NCBI GenBank assembly: GCA_021784265.1
Contig: JAJXTA010000012.1
Coordinates: 1 to 14,009, forward strand
DNA from: a bacterium
Lineage (GTDB): Bacteria > Verrucomicrobiota > Verrucomicrobiia > Limisphaerales > J093
Length of the DNA stretch: 14,009 nucleotides
Direction of reading: 5' to 3'
Below the pieces are notes generated by a model. That model saw nothing but the letters and a program-made list of their open reading frames with translations. It was not told where the DNA came from and made no database searches. Shown here piece after piece: positions 6,870 through 14,009 of the stretch (positions are counted from its first letter, which is position 1; every line of letters starts with the position of its first letter). The position numbers and the translations under genes are program-made.

Positions 6870-8108
6870 GTGAATCCCACCCCGTCGCCAGGAGCCGCCC
6901 GTGTCCCACACGAAGCCGCGGCCAATCGCCGGGATGCCCGCAACGCCTTGGTGGCCTGCTTTCTGGGGTGGACCCTGGATGCCTTCGACTTCTTCGTCCT
7001 GGTCTTCGCCGTTCCCAGCATCGCCAAGGAGTTTGGCGTCGGTATTCCGGCGATCATGGGCACCGTCTGGGTTACCTTGGCCTTCCGTCCGGTGGGGGCG
7101 TTCATCTTCGGTTTGCTGGCGGACCGCTATGGCCGCCGTGCGCCGCTCATGATCGACTTGGTGTTTTACTCGATCATCGAGGTCCTCTCCGGCCTGGCGC
7201 CCAACTATACGGCGTTCTTCGTGCTGCGCGCCCTCTTCGGGATCGGCATGGGGGGCGAGTGGGGCGTGGGGGCCTCCTTGGCGATGGAGAAGGCGCCCGC
7301 CCGCTGGCGGGGCATCCTCTCCGGCTTCCTGCAGGAAGGCTACGCCGTGGGGTATCTCCTGGCCGCCGGGTGTTACTTCGTGGTGTTTCCTCACTGGGGC
7401 TGGCGGCCCATGTTCTTCGTCGGGGGGCTCCCGGCGCTGCTCGCCTTGTTCGTCCGCGCCAAGGTCAAGGAATCGGCCGTCTGGCGCCAGAGCCGCCAGG
7501 AGAGCTGGAGCGGGCTCGGGCGGGCCATTTTCTCCCATTGGCCGTTGTTCCTCTACCTGACAGCCCTGATGACCATGATGAACTTCGCCTCGCACGGCAC
7601 CCAAGACCTCTACCCGACCTTTCTGCGGGAGCAACGCCAGCTCTCGCCGGGCATGGTGGCCGGCTTGGCGGCGCTTTACAATGTGGGGGCACTGGTCGGC
7701 GGCGTCGCCGTGGGATGGTTTTCCGACCGCTACGGCCGCCGGCGCGGCATGATCGTGGCCTTGCTCCTGGCGATCCTGATGATCCCGCTCTGGGCATTTG
7801 CCCCAACGACACCGCTGCTGATCCTCGGGGCGTTCTTGATGCAGTTCATGGTGCAAGGGGCGTGGGGCGTGATCCCGGCCCATCTCGCCGAACTGTCGCC
7901 CGACGCCGTGCGCGGTTTCCTGCCCGGATTCGCCTACCAATGCGGAGTGTTGCTCGCCGGCAGCGCCGGTTACTTCGAGGCGATTCTCTCCAAGCGCTGG
8001 GACTACGCCACGGCCATGGCCCTGACCGCCCTGACCGTCTTCAGCCTCGGCGTGGTCGTCATCGCCTTGGGCCGGGAGAAGCGCGGAGTGACGTTTGGCC
8101 ACGCCTGA
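6870..8108 (+). CDS. MFS transporter, SHS (carboxylate/sialate:H+ symporter)-like
   Basis: The protein has 412 residues with about 12 hydrophobic segments, placing it in the inner membrane. MFS signature loops are present in both halves: ADRYGRR (84-90) after helix 2 and SDRYGRRRG in the second half. Helix 1 carries GWTLDAFDFF (33-42) with Asp37 and Asp40, and Arg73 lies in VTLAFRP. Helix 4 has GIGMGGEWG. These features point to the sialate/lactate symporter branch of MFS, which imports organic acids with protons, but the substrate cannot be read from sequence. The GTG at 6870 is the only reasonable start before helix 1, and no ribosome binding site supports it. The gene converges with the aminotransferase gene, 79 bp away, and may be cotranscribed with the PH-like gene. 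Confidence 0.85.
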   Translation: MNPTPSPGAARVPHEAAANRRDARNALVACFLGWTLDAFDFFVLVFAVPSIAKEFGVGIPAIMGTVWVTLAFRPVGAFIFGLLADRYGRRAPLMIDLVFYSIIEVLSGLAPNYTAFFVLRALFGIGMGGEWGVGASLAMEKAPARWRGILSGFLQEGYAVGYLLAAGCYFVVFPHWGWRPMFFVGGLPALLALFVRAKVKESAVWRQSRQESWSGLGRAIFSHWPLFLYLTALMTMMNFASHGTQDLYPTFLREQRQLSPGMVAGLAALYNVGALVGGVAVGWFSDRYGRRRGMIVALLLAILMIPLWAFAPTTPLLILGAFLMQFMVQGAWGVIPAHLAELSPDAVRGFLPGFAYQCGVLLAGSAGYFEAILSKRWDYATAMALTALTVFSLGVVVIALGREKRGVTFGHA

Positions 8109-8140
8109 CCCTGCTCACTCGGCGACCTATGCCCGCAGGG
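8109..8140. terminator. Weak inverted repeat between convergent genes
   Basis: CCCTGC (8109-8114) pairs with GCAGGG (8135-8140), with a small inner GGC/GCC pair. It begins directly after the transporter stop, in the convergent gap where a two-way terminator is expected. There is no T-tract and the loop is long, so the call is tentative. Confidence 0.25.
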
Positions 8141-8187
8141 GCGCGACGGGGTTCCCCCCTCCGCTGAGGGCAACCAGGCGTTTGGGC

Positions 8188-9567
8188 TCAGGCCCGGGCC
8201 AACTCCGGGGCGCGTCGCTGGATCTTCTGGATGGCGGCGGCGATATCGTCCATGTCGCGGTGGTCGCCCAGGAACATCGTCTGGACGAACCAGACCGCTT
8301 GGGTGCATAGGCGGTCGTTCACGGGACATTGGTTGCGCTCCTCGCACTGCTGGAGCACCTCGGGCGCGTAGAGCCGTCGGTAGGCGCGGGTGGTGAAGGT
8401 GGCTTTGAGGGTGGGTTCGCGGTTGAGCGGGGTGTAGCCGCCGGAGCAGGGGATTCCCTCGGCGCTGAGGGCCGCGAGGAACCGGGCGCGGGAGAGGCCG
8501 GCGAACGGCCCGTCGTCGTAGCGGAACATGTAGAGGTGATAGGCGTTGCGGGTGCAGCCGTCGTACAGCCTCGCGGGCGTGATGCCCGGGATCTGGCGCA
8601 ACAAGCCGGTCAAGTAGGCCGCGTTGTCGGCGCGCGTCCGGGACTGCGCCTCGACGCGGGTCATTTGCGAGCGCAGCAGGGCGGCCTGGAACTCGGTCAG
8701 GCGGAGGTTGGCCGCCCGGCTGCCGGCGAGGTGAAAGCGGCTCGTGGCGGCCCGGTTGCGGCCGTGGTTGTGGAACCCATAGCACTTGTCCGCCAGCGCC
8801 TCGTCGTTGGTCAGGATGGCCCCACCCTCGCCCGAATTAAGGTTCTTGCTGGCTTGGAAACTGAAGCAACCCGTCGCGCCCCAAGTCCCCACCTTGCGTC
8901 CCCGCCACTCCGCCAAGTGTGCCTGGCAGGCGTCCTCGATCACCGGGAGCCGGCGGCGCTGGGCGACCTCGAGGATCGTGTCCAGGTCCGCGGCGGACCC
9001 GCCCAGATGCACGGGCAAGACGGCCGCCGTCCGCTCAGTCAAGGCCGACTCGATCTTGCGGGCATCCAGTTGAAAGGTCTCCAGGTCGGTATCGACGAAC
9101 ACGGGCAGGGCGTATTGCAGGAGGATGACGTTGAGCGTGGCCACGAAGGTGTAGGGCGGCAGAATCACTTCGTCCCCGGGCCCAATGTCCAGGGCGGCGA
9201 GTGAGGCCAGGAGGGCGCTGGTGCCGTTGGCGGTGGCGACGCAGTACTTGGCGCCGGTCAGGGCGGCATAAGCGTGCTCGAACTGGGTCACCTGCTGGCC
9301 GTCCCCGCGAAACCATCGCCCGCTGTGGAGGACCTCTCGCAGCGCGGCCTCGTCGCCGGCGTCAACGCGCGGCCAGGTCGGGAAGGGGCTGGTGCGCACT
9401 GGTGGCCCGCCCAGGAGCGCGGGTTTGAGGGCGGTGTCTTGGGCTAAGACCGAGCCCAGCCCGCCGCTGAGGGCGGCCAAGGGTGAGAAGCGCAGGGCCG
9501 TCGCGGCGCCTGCCAGCGAGCTGGCGCCGAGGAATCGCCGACGGGATAACGAGTCGTTCAGAGGCAC
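8188..9567 (-). CDS. DegT/DnrJ/EryC1/StrS-family PLP aminotransferase with Tat signal
   Basis: The protein has 459 residues from GTG. The family uses PLP to transfer an amino group, usually from Glu or Gln, to keto-sugars or cyclitols. A twin-arginine motif SRRRFLG (8-14) and a hydrophobic stretch ending near LAQD (41-44) predict Tat export, which fits a protein folded around a cofactor. The aminotransferase core has [22 protein letters not shown] (Asp212) and [15 protein letters not shown], where Lys241 is the PLP-binding lysine. The catalytic residues are present, so it should be an active enzyme rather than a regulator. The start is uncertain. GTG at 9567 gives a normal short Tat n-region. 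ATG at 9672 would add 35 low-complexity residues but sits just behind the promoter at 9695-9723. The substrate is unknown, and no sugar-nucleotide genes are nearby. Confidence 0.87.
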   Translation of the reverse strand: MPLNDSLSRRRFLGASSLAGAATALRFSPLAALSGGLGSVLAQDTALKPALLGGPPVRTSPFPTWPRVDAGDEAALREVLHSGRWFRGDGQQVTQFEHAYAALTGAKYCVATANGTSALLASLAALDIGPGDEVILPPYTFVATLNVILLQYALPVFVDTDLETFQLDARKIESALTERTAAVLPVHLGGSAADLDTILEVAQRRRLPVIEDACQAHLAEWRGRKVGTWGATGCFSFQASKNLNSGEGGAILTNDEALADKCYGFHNHGRNRAATSRFHLAGSRAANLRLTEFQAALLRSQMTRVEAQSRTRADNAAYLTGLLRQIPGITPARLYDGCTRNAYHLYMFRYDDGPFAGLSRARFLAALSAEGIPCSGGYTPLNREPTLKATFTTRAYRRLYAPEVLQQCEERNQCPVNDRLCTQAVWFVQTMFLGDHRDMDDIAAAIQKIQRRAPELARA

Positions 9568-9610
9568 GGTCTCCGAGGGGCGCGGTTGGTGGCCGGGCGG
9601 CGATCGTGCA

Positions 9611-9626
9611 CGTCCGGTGCCGGACG
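9611..9626. repeat. Near-perfect 16-bp palindrome upstream of the aminotransferase gene
   Basis: CGTCCGG (9611-9617) and CCGGACG (9620-9626) are exact inverted copies around a 2-bp centre. It lies between the predicted promoter and the GTG start, a place where a repressor operator or an mRNA hairpin could act. If the ATG at 9672 is used, it would lie inside the coding region. Confidence 0.35.
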
Positions 9627-9694
9627 GCGGAGGCACCCGCGCCGGGTCAACTGCGCGTTGGCGTGTGGTCATGCCTGTCCCCAGTGTGTGCCGC

Positions 9695-9723
9695 AGTCTA
9701 GGCGCCCGCTCCAGGCCCGTCAA
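9695..9723 (-). promoter_or_regulatory. Sigma70-type promoter for the aminotransferase gene
   Basis: On the minus strand, TTGACG (9718-9723) and TAGACT (9695-9700) are separated by exactly 17 bp. Transcription would start near 9688. This suggests the aminotransferase is transcribed separately from the kinase/sigma/methyltransferase operon that ends at 9788. Consensus match only. Confidence 0.5.
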
Positions 9724-9787
9724 GCCGCCTTTCGGTGGTTTGGCCCACGGGTTGGCGCGCCCGGGGCGTGGCGCGGGCCGGCGCGCG

Positions 9788-10465
9788 TTAGCCGGGCGAT
9801 TGCGCGTTGAAGATGAGGAAGTACTGGTACGGCAAGAAGGTATGTTCGCTGGCAAGTTTGAAGCCCGCCGCAGCCATTTCTTTCACCAAGGCCTCCCGGC
9901 TGATCCGCAAGTCCAACGGTGGACCGACGGGGGTGGGTTCGGCCTTGAAGTCGATCATCACCACTTGGCCGTCGGGTTTGAGCATCTCCTTCAACCGCGC
10001 CAGATACTGGGGGCGGTTCTGGATATGGTGCCAGGTGTCGCAGATGAAAAAGCGGTCGATCGACTTTGGTGACAACAACGGGTCGTCGGGTTCCGCCAGG
10101 AGGGGCACCACGTTGGTCGCGCGAAGGTCCCGGAGGCGCCGCTGGAGGTGGCGGATCATATCCGGGTTGATGTCCACCGCATAAACCCGACCTTGCGGGC
10201 CCAGATGGTGGGCGAGGCGGAAGGTGAAATAGCCTGAACCGGCGCCGAGGTCGGCGATGACTTCCCCTGGGCGGAGCCCGAGGGCGTTGATCACCTCGTG
10301 AGGTTTCTGGTAGGTGTCGCGTTTGGGATCCTCGAGCATGGCCCGGTAGGCCTTGGGGTCTTGGTGGAGGCGGTGCATTTCTTCCAGGCTGTGGATTGGG
10401 CGGTCTTGCCCTCGGCCAACCAAGGCGAGCGAGGCGAGGAGGGCCAGCAACGCGGGCAGTTTCAT
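9788..10465 (-). CDS. Class I SAM-dependent methyltransferase with N-terminal signal/anchor sequence
   Basis: The protein has 225 residues. Residues 3-16 are a hydrophobic run after Met-Lys, resembling a signal peptide or anchor, though no clear A-x-A cleavage site or lipobox Cys is seen. The methyltransferase domain spans about 50-175: SAM-binding motif [13 protein letters not shown] (69-80), acidic Asp98 in YAVDIN (95-100), DTWHHI (143-148) and a LKPDG turn (162-166), as in the UbiE-like Methyltransf_11/31 group. The substrate is unknown. Its ATG overlaps the sigma-factor stop (ATGA, 10462-10465), so it is translationally coupled to the signalling genes. SAM is cytoplasmic, so either the protein is not really exported or it is membrane-anchored facing in. 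The flanking charges do not settle the topology. Confidence 0.85.
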   Translation of the reverse strand: MKLPALLALLASLALVGRGQDRPIHSLEEMHRLHQDPKAYRAMLEDPKRDTYQKPHEVINALGLRPGEVIADLGAGSGYFTFRLAHHLGPQGRVYAVDINPDMIRHLQRRLRDLRATNVVPLLAEPDDPLLSPKSIDRFFICDTWHHIQNRPQYLARLKEMLKPDGQVVMIDFKAEPTPVGPPLDLRISREALVKEMAAAGFKLASEHTFLPYQYFLIFNAQSPG

Positions 10466-11067
10466 GAGGCAAGGGAGTGACCTGGATCCTGGCCGGTGTC
10501 AAGCGTCGGTGCTGGCGGTGGCTTGATCTCCGCGTAGAGCCACGCGCGCGCGTAGGCCCACCAGCGTTTGGCCGTGGGTTCGGAAATCTCGAGCGCCCGA
10601 GCGGCTTCCTCGATGGTGAGCCCCACGAAGTACCGGAGTTTGACCAAGTCGGCTTTCGGTTTGTCCTGGGCGGCGAGCCGGTCCAGGGCCTCGTTCACGG
10701 CCAGGAGCTGGTCGTCGGGGCCTGGGGCGGCGATGTCCAATCCGTCCAAGGGCAGGGCGGCTTGGCCGGCGCCATGGCGCCGCGCCTTCTTGCGGCGCGC
10801 CCGGTCGATGAGAATGCGGCGCATGGCCTCGGCCGCCGCGGCAAAGAAATGGCCGCGCCCATGCCACTGGCGGTGCTCGCCGCCAGCCAAGCGCAGCCAG
10901 GCCTCGTGGACCAAGGCGGTGGGCTGTAAGGTCTGGCCCGGCGGTTCCAGGGCCATCTTGTGCGCGGCGAGCTTGCGCAACTCCTCATAAACCAGAGGCA
11001 GCAATTCCTCGGCCGCCTGCGGGTCGCCCTGCTCGACGGTGTTCAGCAGGTGGGTCAAGTGGGTCAT
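10462..11067 (-). CDS. ECF-type sigma-70 factor, PVC type linked to Ser/Thr kinases
   Basis: The protein has 201 residues and fits the Sigma70_ECF family. Region 2 covers about 22-90, with PLVYEELRKLAAHK, LQPTALVHEAWLRL and RRILIDRARRKKA. Region 4 covers about 135-182, with LVKLRYFVGLTIEEAA and a recognition helix around SEPTAKRWWAYARAWL. A short Pro-rich tail follows. It would direct RNA polymerase to a private set of promoters. No anti-sigma factor is nearby. Instead it sits downstream of a Ser/Thr kinase gene with an ATGA overlap (11064-11067), the known PVC pattern in which the kinase may control the sigma factor. The ATG at 11067 gives the standard N-terminus, and the open frame upstream of it is a shadow of the kinase gene. 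Confidence 0.92.
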   Translation of the reverse strand: MTHLTHLLNTVEQGDPQAAEELLPLVYEELRKLAAHKMALEPPGQTLQPTALVHEAWLRLAGGEHRQWHGRGHFFAAAAEAMRRILIDRARRKKARRHGAGQAALPLDGLDIAAPGPDDQLLAVNEALDRLAAQDKPKADLVKLRYFVGLTIEEAARALEISEPTAKRWWAYARAWLYAEIKPPPAPTLDTGQDPGHSLAS

Positions 11068-13265
11068 CGGATGGGTTGCTGGTCCCCGGGTTCCTGGACG
11101 ATGAGGGCGCGGGCCTCGCGTTCGAGAACCAAGGCGGCCAGCCGCTCGCTCCAATCCGGCCCGTCCAGCGCCGGACCGCGCGCCGACGCGAGGCGCAGGG
11201 CCTGGGTGAGCGCCTGGCGGGCGGGGTCGGCGTGGCCGAGCCGTTGCTGGGCCAGGGCGGAACCGAGCCACGCCAAGACGCAGCCGGTGGTGTTGTCGTC
11301 GGGCTTGGCGAGCCGCTGCAACCACTCGAGGGCGGCGGTGAAGTTGCCCTGCCGGTATTCGGCGAGCCCCGCGGCTAACTCGAGGTCCGGCCACGCGGCT
11401 TGCGTGGCGCCGGCCGCCACGGCCGTTTCCATCATCCGCTTGAGGGCGGGGAGGTCGCTGGGGGCCGGCGGTAGGAGGAGGCAGGCTTTGGTCAGCGAGG
11501 CGCCCACGGCGGGATCCCGCGTCGCGGAGAACTGCCGCAGGGCCTGCTGGCTCAGGCGCCGGTAGGCGGCTTGGTCGTTGGCGTGCGCCAGCAGCGGGGC
11601 CAGGCACTCGTAGGCCGCATAGTTGGTGGGGTCCGCTTGGACGGACTTGGTGTAATTGGTGATGGCCGCGGGCAGCTCACCCCGGCGGGCGTGCATCTCG
11701 CCCAAGGCGTTGTAGATGATCGAGGATTGGGGCACCACCATCTCGACCTCGTTCATCAGCGCTTCGGCCTTGGCGAAGTGGCCCTGGCTCATCAGGCGGC
11801 CGACGAGGGTAAACCGTTCGGTGAGGGGCGCCATCGCGCGCAACTTCCGCTCCAGTGCCAGCCCGGCTTCGGCTTGCTGGCGCAGGGCGGCTTGCTCCCG
11901 CTCGGCGGCGAGGGCGCGGCGCAAGGCGTCGCGTTGCTGGAGGAAGAAGTACGCCGAGCAGCCGAGCCCCAGGATCAAGGCGGCCACGACGGCGGCGGTG
12001 GCGGCGCAGAGGGCTTGGTTGCGCCGCACCAGCTTCCGCAAGCGGTAGAGCCGGCTGGGGGGGCGGGCTTCGATGGCCTGGTTGTTGAGGAAGCGCTGCA
12101 CATCTTGGGCCAGCCCGTTGGCGGTTTCGAAACGTCGGGTGCGGTCTTTCTCGAGCGCCTTCATGACGATCCAGTCCAGGTCCCCGCGGATGAAATGGAT
12201 GAGTTTTGGGGGTGGGGCGCCGTGCCGGGTGGCCAGGGTGGTGAGCTCGGCGGCGAGCATGGTGCTGAGCCGGGTGGACGGGCGTGGCGGCTCTTGCTCC
12301 CGGATCGTGCGGCGCATCTGGTCCAAGCCGGCGCGCAAAAGGCTTTGGGGGTCAAAGGGCGGCTTGCCGGTGAGCAATTCGTAGAGGAGCACGCCCAGAC
12401 TGTAGATGTCGCTCCGGGTGTCGATGTCCAGGCCACTCATTTCGGCTTGCTCCGGGCTCATGTAGGCCGGGGTGCCGATGAACTGGTGCAGCTCGGTATA
12501 AACCGTCAGCGCGGTGAGCCGTCCCTCGGTCGCCTTGGCCACCCCGAAGTCGATCACCTTGGGCACCGGCACGCCGTCGTGGAGGGTGACCAGGATATTG
12601 GACGGTTTCAGGTCGCGATGGATGATCCCTTTCTGATGGGCGTGTTGGACGGCGTGGCAGACTTGGACGAACAATTCGAGCCGCTGGCGCGTGTCCAGGT
12701 GCTGTTGATCGCAGTAATCGGTGATCTTCACGCCCCGAACCAGCTCCATCACGAAGTACGGCCGGCCCGTGTCGGTCGTGCCCGCATCCAACACCCGCGC
12801 GATGTTGGGGTGGTCCATCATCGCCAAGGCCTGGCGCTCGGCCTCGAACCGGGCAATGACGCCGCGGCTGTCCATGCCGAGTTTGACGACTTTGAGGGCC
12901 ACGCGGCGACGCACCGGCTCGGTCTGCTCAGCCACATAGACCACCCCACAGCCCCCTTCGCCCAACCGCTCGCGGAGTTTGTAGTGGCCGATCGTGGCGC
13001 CCGGTTGCTCGGCGGAGGCGCCGGTCCCGGGGGCGGTGGGAGCCGGCCTGACGGGCAGGGGAGTGGGTTCCAGGAAAGTCCCGGCCCGTTGATCGGCTTC
13101 CAGGAGCAGTTCCACGCGTCGCCGTAGCGCACCGTCCGTGCCGCAGGCCTGGTCGAGATACGCGGCGCGTCGGCTGGTGGGCAGGGAGCGTGCCGCCTCA
13201 AAGAGCGCCTCTTCAGGGGGCACCCCGGGCTCGGCTGTGGGGAACTGATGCGCCTCGTCCTTCAT
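11064..13265 (-). CDS. Membrane Ser/Thr protein kinase (PknB type) with C-terminal TPR-like region
   Basis: The protein has 733 residues from ATG. A short helical N-terminus typical of PVC kinases (EEALFEAARSL, then ELLLEADQRAG) and a Pro-rich linker precede the kinase domain (about 93-395). That domain has the glycine loop LGEGGCGVVY, Lys125 in VALKVV, Glu143, HRDLKPSN with catalytic Asp218, DFG Asp239 and GTPAYMSPEQA. All catalytic residues are present. A single transmembrane helix lies at about 419-442, then a coiled coil at 443-475 and helical repeats at about 485-695 resembling TPRs, including GELPAAITNYTKSVQADPTN. With the kinase inside, the repeats lie outside and may sense a partner. 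A TTG at 13283 is an alternative start adding 6 residues. No Shine-Dalgarno supports either. The gene lies 54 bp after the TPR-like gene and overlaps the sigma gene. Confidence 0.92.
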   Translation of the reverse strand: MKDEAHQFPTAEPGVPPEEALFEAARSLPTSRRAAYLDQACGTDGALRRRVELLLEADQRAGTFLEPTPLPVRPAPTAPGTGASAEQPGATIGHYKLRERLGEGGCGVVYVAEQTEPVRRRVALKVVKLGMDSRGVIARFEAERQALAMMDHPNIARVLDAGTTDTGRPYFVMELVRGVKITDYCDQQHLDTRQRLELFVQVCHAVQHAHQKGIIHRDLKPSNILVTLHDGVPVPKVIDFGVAKATEGRLTALTVYTELHQFIGTPAYMSPEQAEMSGLDIDTRSDIYSLGVLLYELLTGKPPFDPQSLLRAGLDQMRRTIREQEPPRPSTRLSTMLAAELTTLATRHGAPPPKLIHFIRGDLDWIVMKALEKDRTRRFETANGLAQDVQRFLNNQAIEARPPSRLYRLRKLVRRNQALCAATAAVVAALILGLGCSAYFFLQQRDALRRALAAEREQAALRQQAEAGLALERKLRAMAPLTERFTLVGRLMSQGHFAKAEALMNEVEMVVPQSSIIYNALGEMHARRGELPAAITNYTKSVQADPTNYAAYECLAPLLAHANDQAAYRRLSQQALRQFSATRDPAVGASLTKACLLLPPAPSDLPALKRMMETAVAAGATQAAWPDLELAAGLAEYRQGNFTAALEWLQRLAKPDDNTTGCVLAWLGSALAQQRLGHADPARQALTQALRLASARGPALDGPDWSERLAALVLEREARALIVQEPGDQQPIR

Positions 13266-13319
13266 CGTGGTGAGGATAGTCAATCTGGGTTGATCGTGCA
13301 GCCCCTTTCGCTGGGGTCC

Positions 13320-14009
13320 TCACGGGGCGGCCGCCAGTTTTGCCGCGAGCGCGGAGTTCTCGGGGAACAGGCTGACGCCGCGCTGCCAGATTCCCCGCGC
13401 CTCATCGGCGCGCCCGGCCTTTTGATACTGGTCGCCCAGCCAGAGGTAAGGCTCGGCGAACTGGGGTTGCGGGGGCTCGGTCTCTTGCTGCTGAATCAGG
13501 GTTTGGAAGTGCTGAATCACCTCGTCGCCCTTGTTCAGGTTCGCCGGCCAGTAGGACATGGCCACCGCCTTGGTGAACCGGGCCTCCCAGTTGGCGGGGT
13601 CTATGTTCAAGGCGGTGTCGAACACCTTGTCGGCTTGCATGGCCAGGATCCCCTGCTCGCGCACGTCTTGCAGCGTGGCGCATTTCTGCAGGTACGCCTG
13701 ACCCAGAGCCGAAAGATAACGTGAGGTGCTTGGGTTCTCTTGGCTCTGCCGCTGCAGCTCGCTGATGGCGGCGTCAAGCTGGCCCGCCTCGCGCAACGCC
13801 TTCCAAGCGGCCTGCTTCTGCGCGTAGGTGGCGTGGGACGACACCAGTACATCGACGGCCGGCCCGAGGTTAAACGCTGGCGCGGCAGGAGCGTTCGCCC
13901 GCGCCGGGCGGATCGGTGGGGGAACCTGAGCCAACGCGGGCGAGGCAGTCGGCTTGACGGGGCCGCGGCGGGACGGTCCGGCCCCCGCGGGCGCCAGCTC
14001 GGTGGAGCC
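13320..14009 (-). CDS. TPR-like repeat protein, N-terminus beyond the window
   Basis: The frame is open to the right edge, so the start lies outside; 229 residues are visible. The first 45 or so are a Pro/Ala-rich linker. The rest is helical repeat, with TPR-like units around AWKALREAGQLDAAISEL, RYLSALGQAYLQKCATL, VFDTALNIDPANWEARFTKA and EPYLWLGDQYQKAGRADEA. Such proteins serve as protein-protein scaffolds. No catalytic motif is seen, and any signal peptide would be off the edge. It precedes the kinase by 54 bp in the same direction and probably shares its transcript, so a role with the kinase's own external repeats is plausible but unproven. A TTG at 13934 is unlikely to be the true start. 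Confidence 0.75.
   Translation of the reverse strand, partial: GSTELAPAGAGPSRRGPVKPTASPALAQVPPPIRPARANAPAAPAFNLGPAVDVLVSSHATYAQKQAAWKALREAGQLDAAISELQRQSQENPSTSRYLSALGQAYLQKCATLQDVREQGILAMQADKVFDTALNIDPANWEARFTKAVAMSYWPANLNKGDEVIQHFQTLIQQQETEPPQPQFAEPYLWLGDQYQKAGRADEARGIWQRGVSLFPENSALAAKLAAAP

Noticed and set aside
6840..8102. Long - strand open frame of 420 codons opposite the transporter
   Set aside because: The translation is rich in His/Glu/Gly/Arg without any family motif, and the + strand encodes a clear MFS protein.
9727..9740. Small hairpin (CCGCC with GGTGG) after the methyltransferase gene
   Set aside because: A 5-bp stem with one wobble or mismatch and no T-tract, too weak to call a terminator.
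10468..11607. Upstream extension of the sigma-factor frame to a 381-residue protein
   Set aside because: The extra N-terminal part overlaps the kinase coding sequence and has no domain. The internal ATG at 11067 gives a standard ECF sigma factor with an ATGA overlap.
11571..13127. Long + strand open frame of 518 codons
   Set aside because: It is the antisense shadow of the well-supported kinase gene. Long antisense frames are expected at this GC content, and no domain is recognisable.
1..14009. CRISPR array, tRNA, rRNA, insertion sequence or phage genes
   Set aside because: No regularly spaced direct repeats, cloverleaf-like segments, transposase or phage protein motifs were seen in reading the window.

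Overview
The window reads as ordinary chromosomal DNA from a GC-rich bacterium of the PVC group, most likely a Verrucomicrobiota member. Planctomycetota is the alternative. The assignment rests on gene content and was not tested by any search. The supporting genes are a PknB-type Ser/Thr kinase with a C-terminal repeat region beside an ECF sigma factor of the PVC type, a GH127 (DUF1680) glycosidase with a discoidin-like tail, a DegT/StrS aminotransferase with a Tat signal, and a signal-peptide-bearing methyltransferase. No phage, transposon, CRISPR, rRNA or tRNA features were found.

Left half, + strand. The window opens inside a 2-dehydropantoate 2-reductase (panE/ApbA family, 5' end missing). 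Next are a secreted GH127 family beta-L-arabinofuranosidase-like enzyme (948-3326) preceded by a good sigma70-type promoter, and a small stand-alone Smr-domain protein (3458-3811). A 417-bp non-coding gap rich in inverted repeats follows. Then comes a two-gene signalling unit joined by an ATGA overlap: a soluble REC-histidine kinase hybrid (4229-5482) and a NarL-type response regulator (5479-6150). After a 303-bp gap with a promoter and a hairpin-rich leader come a small PH-like protein (6454-6783) and an MFS carboxylate/sialate-type transporter (6870-8108).

Right half, - strand, convergent with the transporter. Read in transcription order, the genes are a TPR-like protein (cut by the right edge), a membrane Ser/Thr kinase, an ECF sigma factor and an apparently exported SAM methyltransferase. 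The kinase/sigma and sigma/methyltransferase junctions are both 4-bp ATGA overlaps, so these genes almost certainly share a transcript and are translationally coupled. A Tat-signal DegT aminotransferase follows and seems to have its own promoter.

The main working units are two regulatory circuits: the REC-HK/NarL pair, and the kinase-sigma-methyltransferase operon, in which the kinase may control the sigma factor. I see no clearly new large system. The points most worth a second look are the coupling of an exported methyltransferase to a kinase/sigma pair, the exported PLP aminotransferase, and the structured leaders and gaps. Three promoter-like pairs with exact 17-bp spacing stand out in this GC-rich sequence. 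Shine-Dalgarno motifs are mostly absent, and only the Smr gene has a clear one, so several start codons are uncertain.
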